Source: Tubulanus polymorphus
Lineage: Eukaryota; Nemertea; Palaeonemertea; Tubulaniformes; Tubulanidae
NCBI RefSeq assembly: GCF_964204645.1
Contig: NC_134027.1
Span: forward strand, 17,164,485 to 17,228,484
DNA length: 64,000 bases
Direction: 5' to 3'
Under the pieces are notes generated by a model, which was given only the letters and a program-made list of their open reading frames with translations, ran no database searches and was not told the DNA's origin. Numbering within the stretch: the stretch's first letter is position 1; each line of letters starts with the position of its first letter. A program made the translations under genes and the position numbers. This document shows, one piece after another, positions 44,951 to 56,519 of this stretch.

Positions 44951-46220
44951 TCAACCTCATTGATAGCAACTAAATTTTTTTGACACCATGAAATGAAATA
45001 TCTGTTTCTTTAAAGTTCAAGCGCAGCCTATAATAGTTATTTTCGACGACCGATAATTTTTCAAAAATACAAAATATTCATTAAGTTGACAAGACCACAA
45101 TGAATAGAAAAAACGAAGAGATACTTCAACGTTTTGACCCATTTTCAAAATATGTTGTGAATAAGATCATGGAATTGAGTTGAAACGGGTTTGTCAACTT
45201 ATTAATTTTAGACAGCAACCTGTCTACGGAAACCAATAATAATCATTTTTCAAATTTAAGCTTTTATGAGTGATCGACGGTTTAAAAGTACAAAATAAAA
45301 TTTTCACATCTGATGGCAACATAATAAGGGCTACATGCTGAATCCTGTTTAATCATACCATATATGGCCTGCATTTTGTGCATAGTACATACATCAGTAT
45401 CCGGGAAATTTCTCTTAGGGGCGTACGAAATTCTACCGATCCTAGTTAAATTTCATTTTCGTTGTTTCGTTTAGTTTTCAAACCCATACATTTGTTTAAG
45501 TTTATAAGTTCATTCATAGTTAACCCATGAAATTTGCCTTAACGATTATGCAACGGGCAATCTGATTGGGGCCGCAAGTTTTCGTGCAGCAAATCTGCGC
45601 ATCTACCCGTGCACCCAGTGTATTGTTGCAGGGTTTCATTCCATGGCTGTGTCAGCAGGTTCGAATCACTGCCGAGAGAGGATGCTTTGACAATATTTTG
45701 CATTTTGTCGAGGAGAGCCAAAATTGCTGACTATTAAATCCATCAATTATATCATGATTAGCGAACTTCCCTCTATGATGGGATAAGTTAAAGACTATAA
45801 GTAAATTCCTGCTTAATTTTGAATAGTTGAATTGTCGACGGGTAAAATAGGTCGGCAATTTCAAATCGAAGCACTCGCCTCATTATTGAAGAAAACACTT
45901 TACGAAGGAGCTATATTGACCTATTCTGGAGTTGGAAAAGCACGTTTGAATTGTCTCGGGTTTACTTTTGACTGATTGGGCTTAATTAATATGACCTTCT
46001 AAGTTCATTTCTATGTCTTTATGAATAGATGTACAGGGTAGTTGTGATTTGTCAATGACTGATTTGAGATAAAAAGGTCCATGAGGATCTTTGATTCCAT
46101 GAGAACAAACAGGATCTCTTATTCTCCTAAAGCAAGAGGAGTGAATTATTTCCCTTGTAGGCCTACGCAGCTACTGTCGTATAGTATTAGATGTAAAATT
46201 CTAGATCAATGTACACTTAC
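44951..46220. other. Probable intron or intergenic sequence
   Basis: This lies downstream (minus strand) of the arrestin exon donor at 46220. Later exons of that gene would be expected in this direction, but none could be recognised. ORFs at 45539-45864 have no arrestin motif. Confidence 0.35.
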
Positions 46221-46362
46221 CGTTAATTCTTGCAACAGTGGTCAGATAGACATTAACGGATCCACTTATGTTTTCTCCGGGATTGAATATTGCCAGTGGA
46301 TTGTTCAATTTTATTTCGATATTCTTAAGGCGGAGACATCGTCTTTTCACAAGAGCTGCCAT
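46221..46362 (-). CDS. First coding exon of an arrestin-domain-containing (ARRDC-like) host gene
   Basis: The minus ORF opens MAALVKRRCLRLKNIEIKLN, followed by NPLAIFNPGENISGSVNVYL. The pattern 'I..dN....F.pGe.isG.v.v.l' is the start of the alpha-arrestin N domain. These proteins are adaptors for receptor trafficking and ubiquitin ligases. A perfect GTAAGT donor follows at 46220, giving a phase-1 exon of 142 bases. An alternative start lies at 46380. It is the clearest host-gene exon in the window. Further exons were not found. Confidence 0.6.
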
Positions 46363-46380
46363 CTGACACTTACATCCCAT

Positions 46381-47055
46381 TTTTGGCCTGATATTGCAGT
46401 TTATTCGGATAATGTGAGGGCCTGGTGTAGTGCTGTGCACGCGCAGATACACAGACTGAGTGAATCATTTGCGCTCGGTATAACAGTGAAAGATCGATAG
46501 ATGCATCGGCAGAACATGCTGTTGACAGGATGATATTCACGAAAAATTACTAAGCTACATTGAGCGATAGTTAACCACACTAACACCCTAAAGCAGTAAA
46601 AAACCAACCAAAACCACTAAAAATATTGGCCTTTGTCTGATAAAATCAAATTAAATTCTAGCAAGATTAATTGAATTTCATTAAAGCTCGAGTCCTATAC
46701 CCAGATTTATTCAGATCGATTCCATATTTGGCAGTCATTGGTCTTTTAAATCCTGAAATAATAAACAGGAACATTTTCAAGATTCGTCCCTTTGGGCGAA
46801 TCTCATAAATCATTCGTCCCTTGTTAACCTATGATCGGCCTGAATATTAGTAGTTAGCCTTAAATTGAGGACTTATTCAGCCACTCAAGCATATGCTTCG
46901 TCCTACAGCAGTCCTGTATTATGACGTCAGTTCAGACGACAAAAGCACGTGCTTTAATCTCTTACGCATAGCGTAAATACAATGCATAAAACAACACTGA
47001 TTAGTGCATAATCTAACCATGGACTTCTAAACTAGATTATACTATTATCTGATGG
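46381..47055. other. Upstream region of the ARRDC-like exon, nothing recognised
   Basis: No promoter element stands out. A tttcgtccctttgggcgaat palindrome-like segment is present near 46785-46805. Confidence 0.35.
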
Positions 47056-47069
47056 ATCTGCAGTGTGCT

Positions 47070-47420
47070 ACCCAGCAAACACGAACACTTTTTCAAAACG
47101 TTTCAAAAAAGTTTCATTTTTATTTCGGTAACGTTCTGTTGAAATGTTTCAGAAATGTTATTCTGTGAACACATTTTAACGTTTCTGAAACGTTTACACA
47201 AAACCTCAAGGAAACCTTATCAAAACCTTGAAAACCTTATGGTAGCGTTTCAAAAACGTTTATCACGTTTAGTCATCCCTCTCCCTGAAAAGTGATAGAA
47301 ACCGGTGTAACATTAAAAAAACGTTACAACAATGTTTTATCCTCAACGTTTTTCCATTCGATCCTGCATTGAAACGATTTGAAACCTAAAAAACGCCACA
47401 AAAACGTTCGATCGACGTTT
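47070..47420. mobile_element. Non-autonomous repeat rich in AACGTTT motifs
   Basis: It begins cccagcaaacacgaacac and carries over ten (A)AACGTT-type motifs in both orientations. Repeats with a CCCAGCAAACAC terminus and AACGTTTT-rich body are, from memory, common in invertebrate and fish genomes. No matching right terminus was found, so this is a partial copy. The phrase ctgatggatctrcagtgtgct occurs at 47050 and again at 48082, a distant direct duplication. Confidence 0.45.
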
Positions 47421-48375
47421 CATCCTGAACCTGCATAGATAGCCTTTGACGAAAACAAAAATAAATCATGCTACATATCAAATGACCTTTTTTGTATTGC
47501 AATAAATTTTTACTAAATAATCTGCAACATATGAATTCAAACATAATTTTAATCGATATGAGAGAGATATGGAAATATATGCCCATAGCCACAATAAAGA
47601 AACCTATATCTCTTGATATATAGCCTTACACATGAAAAATACATTATTTTTTTTAAATACACGGGACGTATCAATAATTTCTTATCGTTTCAAAATTGTA
47701 ATGGCATCTAGTACTCAAGACTATAACAAAACAATATCACTGGTATCGTGAATTGTTATTGTCAAGTTACCATTTTCTGAGAAAAATGAACAGAATGTTA
47801 AAACTTTTCTTGCATTCAATGAATATTAAACAGCATATGTAAAAGAAAGTACATGTTTTCTTAAACGTTGCCACAAGTGAAAATCATTCAGTCTTTAACA
47901 TTTCGTTCAAATTCAATCGAATATAACTTGAGAATTCCTCAAAATATACCTTTTCATTGAAACAAAATATCAATAAAATCTTTGTTTGTGTGAAAAGGAT
48001 AACGCTCAAAACTATAATTACATATTTCCAATCAAAGATCAAACAATATTACCAGTATCTTAAATCATTATACGTTCATGATCTGATGGATCTACAGTGT
48101 GCTGGCCATTATAAACTTACGTTTATTGGGTCATATAAAATGGCAGCACGAGCATCCATTGTGACTGTCGGCCTGCACGGACGTACTTTCGGCACACTCC
48201 TGATATTAGCAATAGATCGATGTGAAGCAACGAGGTTAGTTAAAATTAAATACTATAATAATCAGATATCTCAATAACATTACCATAAACCGAAACATCA
48301 TCTGTCTCTTTCTCTTTCAACTTTTCAACTACAAACGTGCGACTGTATTTTCTGGAGTTCGGAAGACGACCCCAG
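47421..48375. other. Non-coding, nothing recognised
   Basis: The 106-codon ORF at 47957-48277 has no motif and overlaps the duplicated 48082 segment. Confidence 0.4.
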
Positions 48376-48379
48376 GATC

Positions 48380-49130
48380 ATGGCAAATAATAGACAAAGC
48401 GTTTCACCCCGAAGAGGCAACCAAGACCTGCGAGAACGAACCAGAACCGCAAACCACCACCAGCTACCTCAACACCCGAAGAAGCTGATGATGGAATATC
48501 AACGATACTCGACCTGATTTTGCTGCAACTATCGAAACTCGATGATCTGCAAACCAATATGGCCGCCATGAAAGAATCGCTCGAATATTGTCACGAGGAC
48601 GTACGACAACTTAAAAATGAAAACGAAACCTTCAAAAACAAAGTTCACGAACTCGAAAAAAAGTCGAAGTCGAACAGGATGCGTTAATAAAATCGGACCA
48701 TGAAGTACTGTTAGATGAACAGTGACGCAGTATGCGCGATAATCTTATATTTTACGGTGTGCAGGAATCCGAAAACGAGAAGACGGAAGATAAAATCAAA
48801 AACTTGTGTACGAACGATTTGAAATTACCGAAAGAGACTGTGGATTCGATTAAGTTTGCGAGATCGCACCGGCTCGGGAAGAAGAAGTACGACCAAAAGA
48901 AACCACGTCCGATTGTAGCCCAGTTTGAGTTCTTCAAGGATCGTGAAGTTGTGCGCTCTGCTGCAAAAAATCTTGCAGGATCGTCGCTCGGATTAAGCGA
49001 GCAGGTGCCTGAGGAGTGGGCTGCGAGGCGACGTGAGCAACTTCCAGCTGAGAGCTGCGAAAGCTAGAGGCAAGCAAGCTTTTTTCGTTCGGGACAAGTT
49101 AGTGATCCGTGATTACACTAACCGCGCGCC
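48380..49130 (+). pseudogene. LINE ORF1 protein (coiled coil plus RRM-like), broken
   Basis: The N-terminus has MANNRQSVSPRRG and a helical region near LDDLQTNMAAMKESLEY. After frame breaks near 48520 and 48690, the 48732-49067 ORF gives DNLIFYGVQESENEKTED, then KFARSHRLGKKKY and RPIVAQFEFFKDREVV. This is an L1-type ORF1 core that binds RNA. A further frameshift near 49060 precedes the tail. Confidence 0.65.
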
Positions 49131-49429
49131 GATGGACAGTAGCTAGGATCCTGTGGAGGGACTATGTCTGCAATTCATAGACCGGGTTGCGTTCGTGTCG
49201 CGTGATCGTTGTTCTGTTGTTGAGTTTGTGAATAGTGTATGTTTTCATGATAACAATGCCAATGTAAATAGAGAAATGTTGACTCTTGTGTAAATAATGA
49301 TAGTGTAAATGAAAATTTCAGTGTAAATAGCACAACTCACGGACCGGATATAACCCAAAACAATAACACTTTTGGTGTGAATAGAGAAAATGGAAATTGT
49401 ACAGCAAATGTTAATGATTCACCTTGCAT

Positions 49430-50228
49430 AGAAACATTAAAATTCTCAACGTTGAACGTATGTGGCTTGATAAGTAAACTTGATGTCCCAGAATTTATTT
49501 AATATCAGCAATAACGATTTTATATGTCTCACTGAAACCCATTTAGATGATGTAGATGGTAATTTAGGTTGCAGTTTGTCTGATTCTCACGTAGCGCACT
49601 TCAAGAATAGGAAGAAATTCTCAAAAAATGGATCGGGTGGTATAGGTATCATATACAATAAATGTTTACAAACTAGAGTTAAACCTTTTTCAACTGACTG
49701 TCAATTCGTATCTTGGTATTTATTAGGGAAAAGATTTATTTAACCGCGACAAAGATGTTCTACTAGGTGTTGTTTATATTCCCCCTGAAAACAGTCGATA
49801 TTACTCAGAAAGGGCTATTAGGGAGATTGAGCTAGAATTATAACAATTAAAGGTTGAATAGGAATTTAATGTGTTAATTACTGGTGATTTTAATACAATA
49901 CAAAAAGGATATTAAATTAGAAAGATATATTAGTGAACTTGATGAAGATTTAGTAATAAGTTTATTCGAATTTAGAATTGGATCTTATCTCTTGCCTGTA
50001 AATAAATTATCAAATCTTCCGTTAGATAGAAATGATAGATTATGTTCGGCTTGTAATGTTTTAGGTGATGAATTGCATTTTATGTTTAACTGCAACCTGC
50101 TGAATGAAATCCGTGAAAATATTTTGAATCTGAACTCTTTTGGCAATCTTGATATTCTAAAAAATCCTACAATCCGCCTTGCAAAATTCACTAAAAAAGG
50201 CTTAGATGTTAATAGATCCCTCCAATAA
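49430..50228 (+). pseudogene. LINE ORF2 remnant: endonuclease start joined to C-terminal zinc knuckle
   Basis: STLNVCGLISKLD, FICLTETHLDD and GSGGIGIIYNK are endonuclease blocks, and ITGDFN appears near 49880. The frame then enters ERYISELDEDLVISLFEFRI... with a CSACNVLGDELHFMFNC knuckle, the usual C-terminus. Stops and shifts are present near 49500 and 49745. The polymerase domain is missing. Confidence 0.65.
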
Positions 50229-50404
50229 TTCTTATGTTGTAAATAGTGTTTGTATATATTGTTAATAACTTTGTTATATTTTATCAAACCAAGTTTATAC
50301 TTTCTCTTAATTGTAAATATTGTATACTTTGTATCAGTCTCCCTCCGTGTACCGTAGAAATGGTTGGAGTGTAAATAAAATCCTAATCCTAATCCTAATC
50401 CTAG

Positions 50405-50407
<3 letters not shown>

Positions 50408-50480
<73 letters not shown>
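50408..50480. repeat. (AT)n microsatellite
   Basis: About 72 bases of AT repeat directly after the LINE tail. It yields an artefactual IY-repeat ORF on the minus strand. Confidence 0.97.
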
Positions 50481-50484
<4 letters not shown>

Positions 50485-50659
50485 CTGATAGATCTAATGC
50501 GGTAATCGATTGCAGATGTTGTCATGAGGCATGTGACCAATATTATGCCCAATGCTTGTGATTTTACTGATAATAGCGTAAAGCTAAAATCATCATTATA
50601 CTCATTCCAGTTAGATCAACATTGGCCATTCAAATTATCGTTGTTTCGGTTTAAGACGA

Positions 50660-50735
50660 TGTACCACCGTCAGAGTACTACTGCAATAGCGGTCCTTTTG
50701 ATATTAAATTCATACAATGTAGTCAATAGTTATGG
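50660..50735 (+). CDS. Candidate signal-peptide exon of a host secreted protein
   Basis: An ATG near 50662 opens MYHRQSTTAIAVLLILNSYN, a basic start plus hydrophobic core, and runs to VVNSY. A GTAAGT donor follows at about 50735. It could be the first coding exon of a secreted protein. No second exon is identified, and the evidence is limited to these two signals. Confidence 0.3.
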
Positions 50736-51325
50736 TAAGTTCACTTTTAAAATGTAATGGTTTCTATAATCCAACCATGAGCAATCATGTAGAAGGTTTA
50801 AAACGGATCGGACTCAAACGTATTTCTTTTATTGGGAATACGGTCGATTTCGGTCGGTTTTATCTGCCGGTCGGAATTCAACGAAGAGTTTCTATCAGTA
50901 TATTATCAATTAGGCAGAGAGTTAAAATAGTTGAAAATCTCTGGCAGTGTTGAAAATCTATAGGCAGTGTTTATATCACATAAACAAGTGTATTTGCAGA
51001 CAACAATAGCTTTCAAGGATTTAGGAGTCGGACATTTAAACGAGAAGAAATTCTTAATCTTAGTGGTTACGAATAAATATGAACGAGCAATGAAGGTCTA
51101 TTTCAAAATTCGATTTGAACAGTTTCTTTCATTTTTGAGCTTAGACGGAAAACCCACATACGGTAGGGAAATGAACAGAGAAACTTCATTCTCATTGACG
51201 GTAACGAATTTAGACTAACGACTTTAGACTTAAAGAATTAAAGAAACTATTACGCTATGGCTGAATAGAGGAAAATGCAACTCCCGAAAACGTTTGCTAG
51301 AATAAATATATTTACTCATTAGAAA

Positions 51326-51448
51326 ATGAGATTTGTACTGTTTTTGCTTCTATGGATATTATCAATTGTCCATAGCCATACTTTAACTGGTATCACTCAT
51401 AATTCTAATCCTAACCAGATTCAAAATGTCCCAGTGCAAAGGGACTAA
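51326..51448 (+). CDS. Short secreted-peptide ORF (40 codons)
   Basis: The ORF opens MRFVLFLLLWILSIVHS, a textbook signal peptide with likely cleavage after HS, and continues with a 23-residue Asn/Gln/Thr-rich tail ending PVQRD. The upstream context is agaaaATGa. It is too short for usual ORF thresholds. It could be a small secreted peptide, the first exon of a longer gene, or chance. No homologue is known to me. Confidence 0.35.
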   Translation: MRFVLFLLLWILSIVHSHTLTGITHNSNPNQIQNVPVQRD

Positions 51449-51674
51449 TGATTCTCAGCTATTTTGAAAGGATTGTTTAGCAGGAACGATGCGCATATGC
51501 AGTTGACAGACGGAACTGTTACATCGTTTCCACCAGTGTTATGGTTTTCCACCACTGCTGTGGTTATGAATCTCTACCAGCGTTGTGGATCCGGGATGAA
51601 TTCTCCAACTAGTGTTGTTGTAATGAATCTCTCGGCGATGTTGTGCGGGGTCTGTCTTTAGGCCGGATCGTCAG

Positions 51675-51865
51675 TCCTGGTTCTGACTTTCGTCGAAAAC
51701 CCTCTTTCTGTTGATTAGTATTATTATTTACATATTTTCCACTTTTTTTCATCACATAAAATTCATCTTCTCTCGCATTCGACAACTAACAGCTACTTAG
51801 CGGAATGTAGAATTCTGATAGAAATATCACGATCCAAATCTGTACGTGGATTCTATGTATATATT
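51675..51865 (-). mobile_element. Hairpin repeat H, copy c, truncated
   Basis: It matches the reverse complement of 15520-15660. It holds the gactttcgtcgaaaacc half of the hairpin, the ataat-rich spacer and the gacaactaacagctactta block. The hairpin's outer arm (ggttctgactttcgtc) is eroded. Confidence 0.6.
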
Positions 51866-52938
51866 ATACATCATATTGATACCAGGAACTAGCTCAGAAT
51901 CGTCCCCAAACACAAACGATATTCAAATAATTAAAAGCCTGCTTTATTGTCGAGACGAGAGCCAGAGAGGAAAGAGAGAGAGGGATATCGGGACGTGAAT
52001 TTATATTGCTCCAATGGCGAGACAGACGTCAGTAGAACAAAGTCGAAATGACCAGTGCCGAGTGAAGTGAAAGGTTAGGATTAAAAGATAAAGACAATAT
52101 TGATTTTAATAAATTTACAATACAGATATATAGAACATAAAAAACTTAATAATTACGTGGATATTAAATAAATACTATCACCTGTATCATATGCCCCACA
52201 TTCATCTGATTCGTCCTCGAATCTCAAAACTAAACTATACCGACGACAAGACTATTGACATCGAGTGAAAATCCACTAATCGATAACAGATTCAAACATG
52301 AAAAGTAACCATATATACTGCATGATATTCTTCCCTTTATACACGCAATTATCAGTGGGATGAAAACCTGGCAGACACTTAGATTACGCGGATGTCACTA
52401 ACGACTCATCATTGTAGTAACAAGACGTAGACACACGAAAAAAAATGTATACAGATCCACCACTTAACAATTAAGCGTAATCAGGAGAAATAAACAAAGA
52501 TAGTATATGATTCATACGAATGGAATTTAACCTAAAATCTAACGATAGGCGTAGGTTGTCAATAATAGCAAAGTGGTCAGTACGGTAGTAAATATCATTG
52601 TCACTTCTAAAATAAATATCACAGTCCAATAAGTGGAATGCATGCACGAAAATAAATTAAAACTATGCTAAGTATCAAGTAACTAAGTATCAAGTTCCAC
52701 ATAAATTATAATAACTAAACTAAATATCTCTGATAAAAAGGCTGGCTGACACAGAGGCATGCGTTTTGTAAAATTAAAATAAACATTAGCAACAGCCGAT
52801 CCTCTTTGTTCTGTGTTGGATAGAGGACTCAGAAAACCCGAAACGGTATCAACCCAACAATTAGCCCTCTTTTCTGACGAGAGAGTGTTAACTCCCAGGT
52901 TCACGATAGGTAAAACACAATATCCGTGTTGACGCGAT
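51866..52938. other. Non-coding, nothing recognised
   Basis: A purine-rich gagagccagagaggaaagaga run lies near 51960. No gene is supported. Confidence 0.4.
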
Positions 52939-53055
52939 GAGGAGAGAATCCCACAATGATAATAAAAAGTCCGAAAATGAAACTTCGAGATAGTAGTATA
53001 CTATCTCGAAGTTTCATTTTCGGACTTTTTATTATCATTGTGGGATTCTCTCCTC
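52939..53055. repeat. Perfect 117-bp palindrome (57-bp arms, 3-base loop)
   Basis: The left arm 52939-52995 starts gaggagagaatcccacaatg and ends gatagta. The right arm 52999-53055 is its exact complement, and the loop is gta. aactcccaggtt occurs on both sides (52890 and 53056), consistent with a template-switch origin. Confidence 0.97.
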
Positions 53056-55184
53056 AACTCCCAGGTTATTTCTTCTGTGCTGGAGGAACCACTCCAGTGG
53101 AAAAGCAAAGAGTGTTAACCAAATATAGTTATGCAAAGGCTAGCATTTGATCTAGTGTACAGCGCACACTTTGCTAGTCTCCGAGACATCACGATTGAAC
53201 ATCTGTGCCGGGCGACAGGTTTCGATAGGTTTGTAGATGTCTCTCAATCGGATGTGTACGTTCTTGTAACTACAGGCTTGTGGACGATTCGTCATGATCT
53301 GCGCCTTCGACATTGGGCTTACCACCTATGTTAACGCAAGTGGGGCCAGCAATGTCTTGTTGTTACTTTCAAATCTACAGTCCATCTCGTAGTGTCGAGT
53401 CTGACAAAGGTCAGCTTGGTGCAGTAACTTCTTTAGATCAATTTGATAACTTCTTACGATTTCTTGTCCCCCGCGCGGCATAGGCCGCGAGCGGGGGACT
53501 TGGTATCCGCTTCCGTCCGTCCGTCCGTCCGTCTGCATGAGATTGTGAACGCGATTCAAGAAGAACCGTTGATCGCAGGACTATGTTATTAGTAAACAGT
53601 ACACATGTGGTTAATGACATTGAATCAAACATGAATTTATGTATTTGCAGTGCAAAACAGCTCTAACTCAATTATCTAGGATATAATTTGAGCCAAGAAT
53701 CAAGTATTTGGAAGTAATTTGACATGATAATTGAATTTCTGATACCCTATTTAGAATTACAAAGTATTTCCTGTTCCTATCATTTGCGCAGTATCACAAA
53801 TTAAGCCTGTGTTCTTCGACGGATTAAATATGGTGTCTCTGTGGGCAGCAATCCCCGCCAAAAGATGAGGTTTTGTTTCACGTAGCGAAAATGACAAATC
53901 CATGCCTCAAAGACATTTTCGTACCACGGCTCATGCGCCAAAATGTCAGTAGATGGCGCCACGTATATTTAAATTATGTCATCCTGGTTAAGCAGAAATA
54001 ATTCTTTCAGCGTTATCATTTTAGCTGTTTCGCCAGCAGTTTCGGCGTTTCGATTAGCAGTTTGTGCGATCTTCTTAAAATGACGGATATTTGGAGAAAC
54101 CCGGAAATAGTTGGCCTTTTAACTGCTGGGAGATCGTTGATTTCTATCGGCCACAGCAGATCTCACAGCGCACGCATAGCGGAAGTATACAAAGCCACGA
54201 ATCTGCTGTCGGTGGATAGAAAACATTAGTTTCTGTCGATTTGCTATCAACCAGAGCAGGATCGTTCAATGTTGTGATGGATAGAAATTAGATTTCCTTT
54301 CGATTATTTAACCGTCCAGAACGGGATCTAATGCGAAAACAATTTTGTTTCGAACAAATTTTTGAATGAAAATAATCCGGTTCGATTTAAAAGCTTTTAA
54401 CAATATACTTGTTTGAACCGAAAACTTAACATTCTGACAAGTGAATGAAAACGATTCTGTTCCATCGAAAAATTGTTCTAACGAAAAACATTTCGTATGG
54501 ACATAAAGTTTGTTCGAACGAAAACAACTTTTTCCTAACGATTTTTACAAATTGGTTCAATCGAACGAAATGTTTTTGGTTCGAATGAAAAATTTCGAGC
54601 AAAAGGTTCTTTGAACAAAAAAAGATCTTTCTGGGGATCCGCAGTAACTTAAGTCATTAGAAATTATTTCTTCATTTTTACCAATAAAATATCGTTGATA
54701 ATTGTGATTGATCATTGGAAGTCAGAACCAGTTAATCACTAATACATGCATTTTGATAAATCTGATTCCTCCTTTATAGTGAACTTAGCTTTAACCTAAA
54801 CGAGACTACTAGCCTACGTAGGCCTATGTATATGCGTAAGCCTAACATCCGGACGGATTGATCTTATTTAACCGGGATAGGTCTTTGGGGGTTATTCAAT
54901 TTCATTTTCGGATTATGAAGAATTTAATCTTTTGTACATCGTAGCAATGTTGCCGGATTTTTTTTGCAAATTTTGTTTTGGAGTTCAATCCATGAGTCCG
55001 TTAATTATCACAACAATTACATGTGTTTGTTTGAGACAGTAAAGCTCAGTACTGGTAGACCTAAAGGTCACGTACAACTCAATGAACATTTCATGCCACC
55101 CGAGAAACGATCCCCTATCCCCCGTGGCGAACACTTACTCCGAACATAAGCGTGAGCCCAGCTTACTGATGAGAGTGTGTCATA
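53056..55184. other. Mostly non-coding host sequence
   Basis: A GC-rich hairpin (gtcccccgc...gcgggggac, 53466-53499) is followed by four gtcc units (53513-53532). Overlapping ORFs here have no motif. A 50-codon ORF at 54080 (MTDIWRNPEIVGLLTAG...) is unrecognised. Bases 54340-54620 carry many ttcgaacgaaaa-like motifs in both orientations, forming a degenerate repeat. Confidence 0.45.
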
Positions 55185-55640
55185 TACTTGTATTTAGTAA
55201 ATATCATGGATTTGATAAAGATCGGAATGTACTATAGGAAAAAAGTTGAATGAAGCTCGCCGCCGAACAAGTAATATATTCTTTATTTTGATACCTCGTC
55301 GACACAACAGCTTTTTCCGACGGATGATAATATGTCATATACAGGTATTTAGTAAGTATCCCGTGGATTTGGAAAAGCTCGGTATGTACTGTAGGAAAAA
55401 TAGAATACTGATGCATGGTTGAAGCCCGGGGCCAAATCACTGTAGTAATAAATTCATTTGATACCTCGTCAACGATTGCCTTTACGTCGTCCTTCCGCCG
55501 CGGATCCGCTGCGAGTTTTCCCCGCCATGAGAATCAAATCAAGTAGAAATGAATTTATTACACCCAGTGATTTGCCCGCGGGCTTCAAATAGTTAGTTTT
55601 ACAATATTCTATTTTCCTTTACCAAATTAAGCGGATATTT
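55185..55640. repeat. Direct and inverted duplications
   Basis: Two direct units (tcatatacwtgtatttagta... to gatacctcgtc) lie at about 55181-55303 and 55336-55478. The block 55385-55465 (aggaaaaatagaatact, ccaaatcactg) pairs with the reverse complement of 55548-55625. Confidence 0.65.
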
Positions 55641-55926
55641 ACTACGATAAATCATTTAAGTACCGAGTTGTAGGCCTAAACTAAACAGGCCGAACAGATT
55701 CAGCAGAGAAAAGCTATGGTGTAGACGACATTATGAGAATGCCGGTTTGGCGCTGTATGTAAATTTCACCTAAATCAACGACTTTCAGCTATTAGCGGTA
55801 CTTAAGACCACTTGAAAACATCCTAGTCAATTACGGTATTAATGTGAAAATAAAAAGAATTAGATACAGTTCGGTGTACAGTTAAGGATACGATTCTATA
55901 GCACCCATACTAGAAACATTTCATTC

Positions 55927-56434
55927 AAACAAGGACGAGAATTCAAAAAGTTTGGTTTTCTCGCGCGAGAATTCAAAACTTTTGGTTTCCCTGCGCGAGA
56001 ATTCAAAACTTTTGGTTTTCTCGCGCGAGAAAACAAAAAATTTTGGTTTTCTCGCTCGAGAATTCAAAAAGTTTGGTTTTCTCACGCGAGAATTCAAAAA
56101 GTTTGGTTTTCTCGCGCGAGAATTCAAAAAGTTTGGTTTTCTCGCGCGAGAAAACCAAAAGTTTTGAATTCTCGCGCAGGAAAACAAAAAAATGGGCCAT
56201 TGTAAAAAATATTTATCCAGCTTCTAGCCAGTCTGAAAAATTTTTCAAACCAAAATGTTTAGTTTTCTCGCGCGAGAAAACCAAAAGTTTTGAATTCTCG
56301 CGCAACAAAACCGAAAGTTTTGAATTCTCGCGCGAGAAAACCGAAAGTTTTGAATTCTCGCGCGAGAAAACCGAAATGTTTTGTTTTCTCGCGCGAGAAA
56401 ACCGAAAGTTTTGAATTCTCGCGCGAGAAAACCA
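55927..56434. repeat. ~30-bp minisatellite with TTCTCGCGCGAGAA palindromes, orientation-switching
   Basis: Left units read gaattcaaaaagtttggttt plus tctcgcgcga. From about 56150 the units appear in the opposite sense (tcgcgcgagaaaaccaaaag plus ttttgaattc). About 15 palindromes are present. Open frames on both strands through it are artefacts. Confidence 0.9.
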
Positions 56435-56519
56435 AAAACGGGCCAATGTGAAAAATTTTTTATCGGTGCTTTAGCCATACAGAAAAATTTTTTAGTATGG
56501 CCCGAATCAGCCACCATAA

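Larger units (their letters stand above)
48376..50402 (+). mobile_element. Second LINE, internally deleted, with (TAATCC)n tail
   Basis: In order: an ORF1 remnant (48380-49130), an endonuclease remnant (49430-49890), then an abrupt jump to a C-terminal domain (49884-50228) without the reverse transcriptase, a 3' UTR, and a short taatcc tandem tail (50380-50402). The 2 kb retained implies loss of roughly the whole RT region. Confidence 0.75.

Noticed and set aside
45539-45864. Second exon of the ARRDC-like gene
   Set aside because: No arrestin motif, and no convincing acceptor/donor pair in the right phase was found.
50334-50552. 72-codon minus ORF rich in Ile-Tyr
   Set aside because: It is the (AT)n microsatellite.
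55921-56517. ORFs of 65-123 codons on both strands
   Set aside because: They are produced by the palindromic minisatellite.
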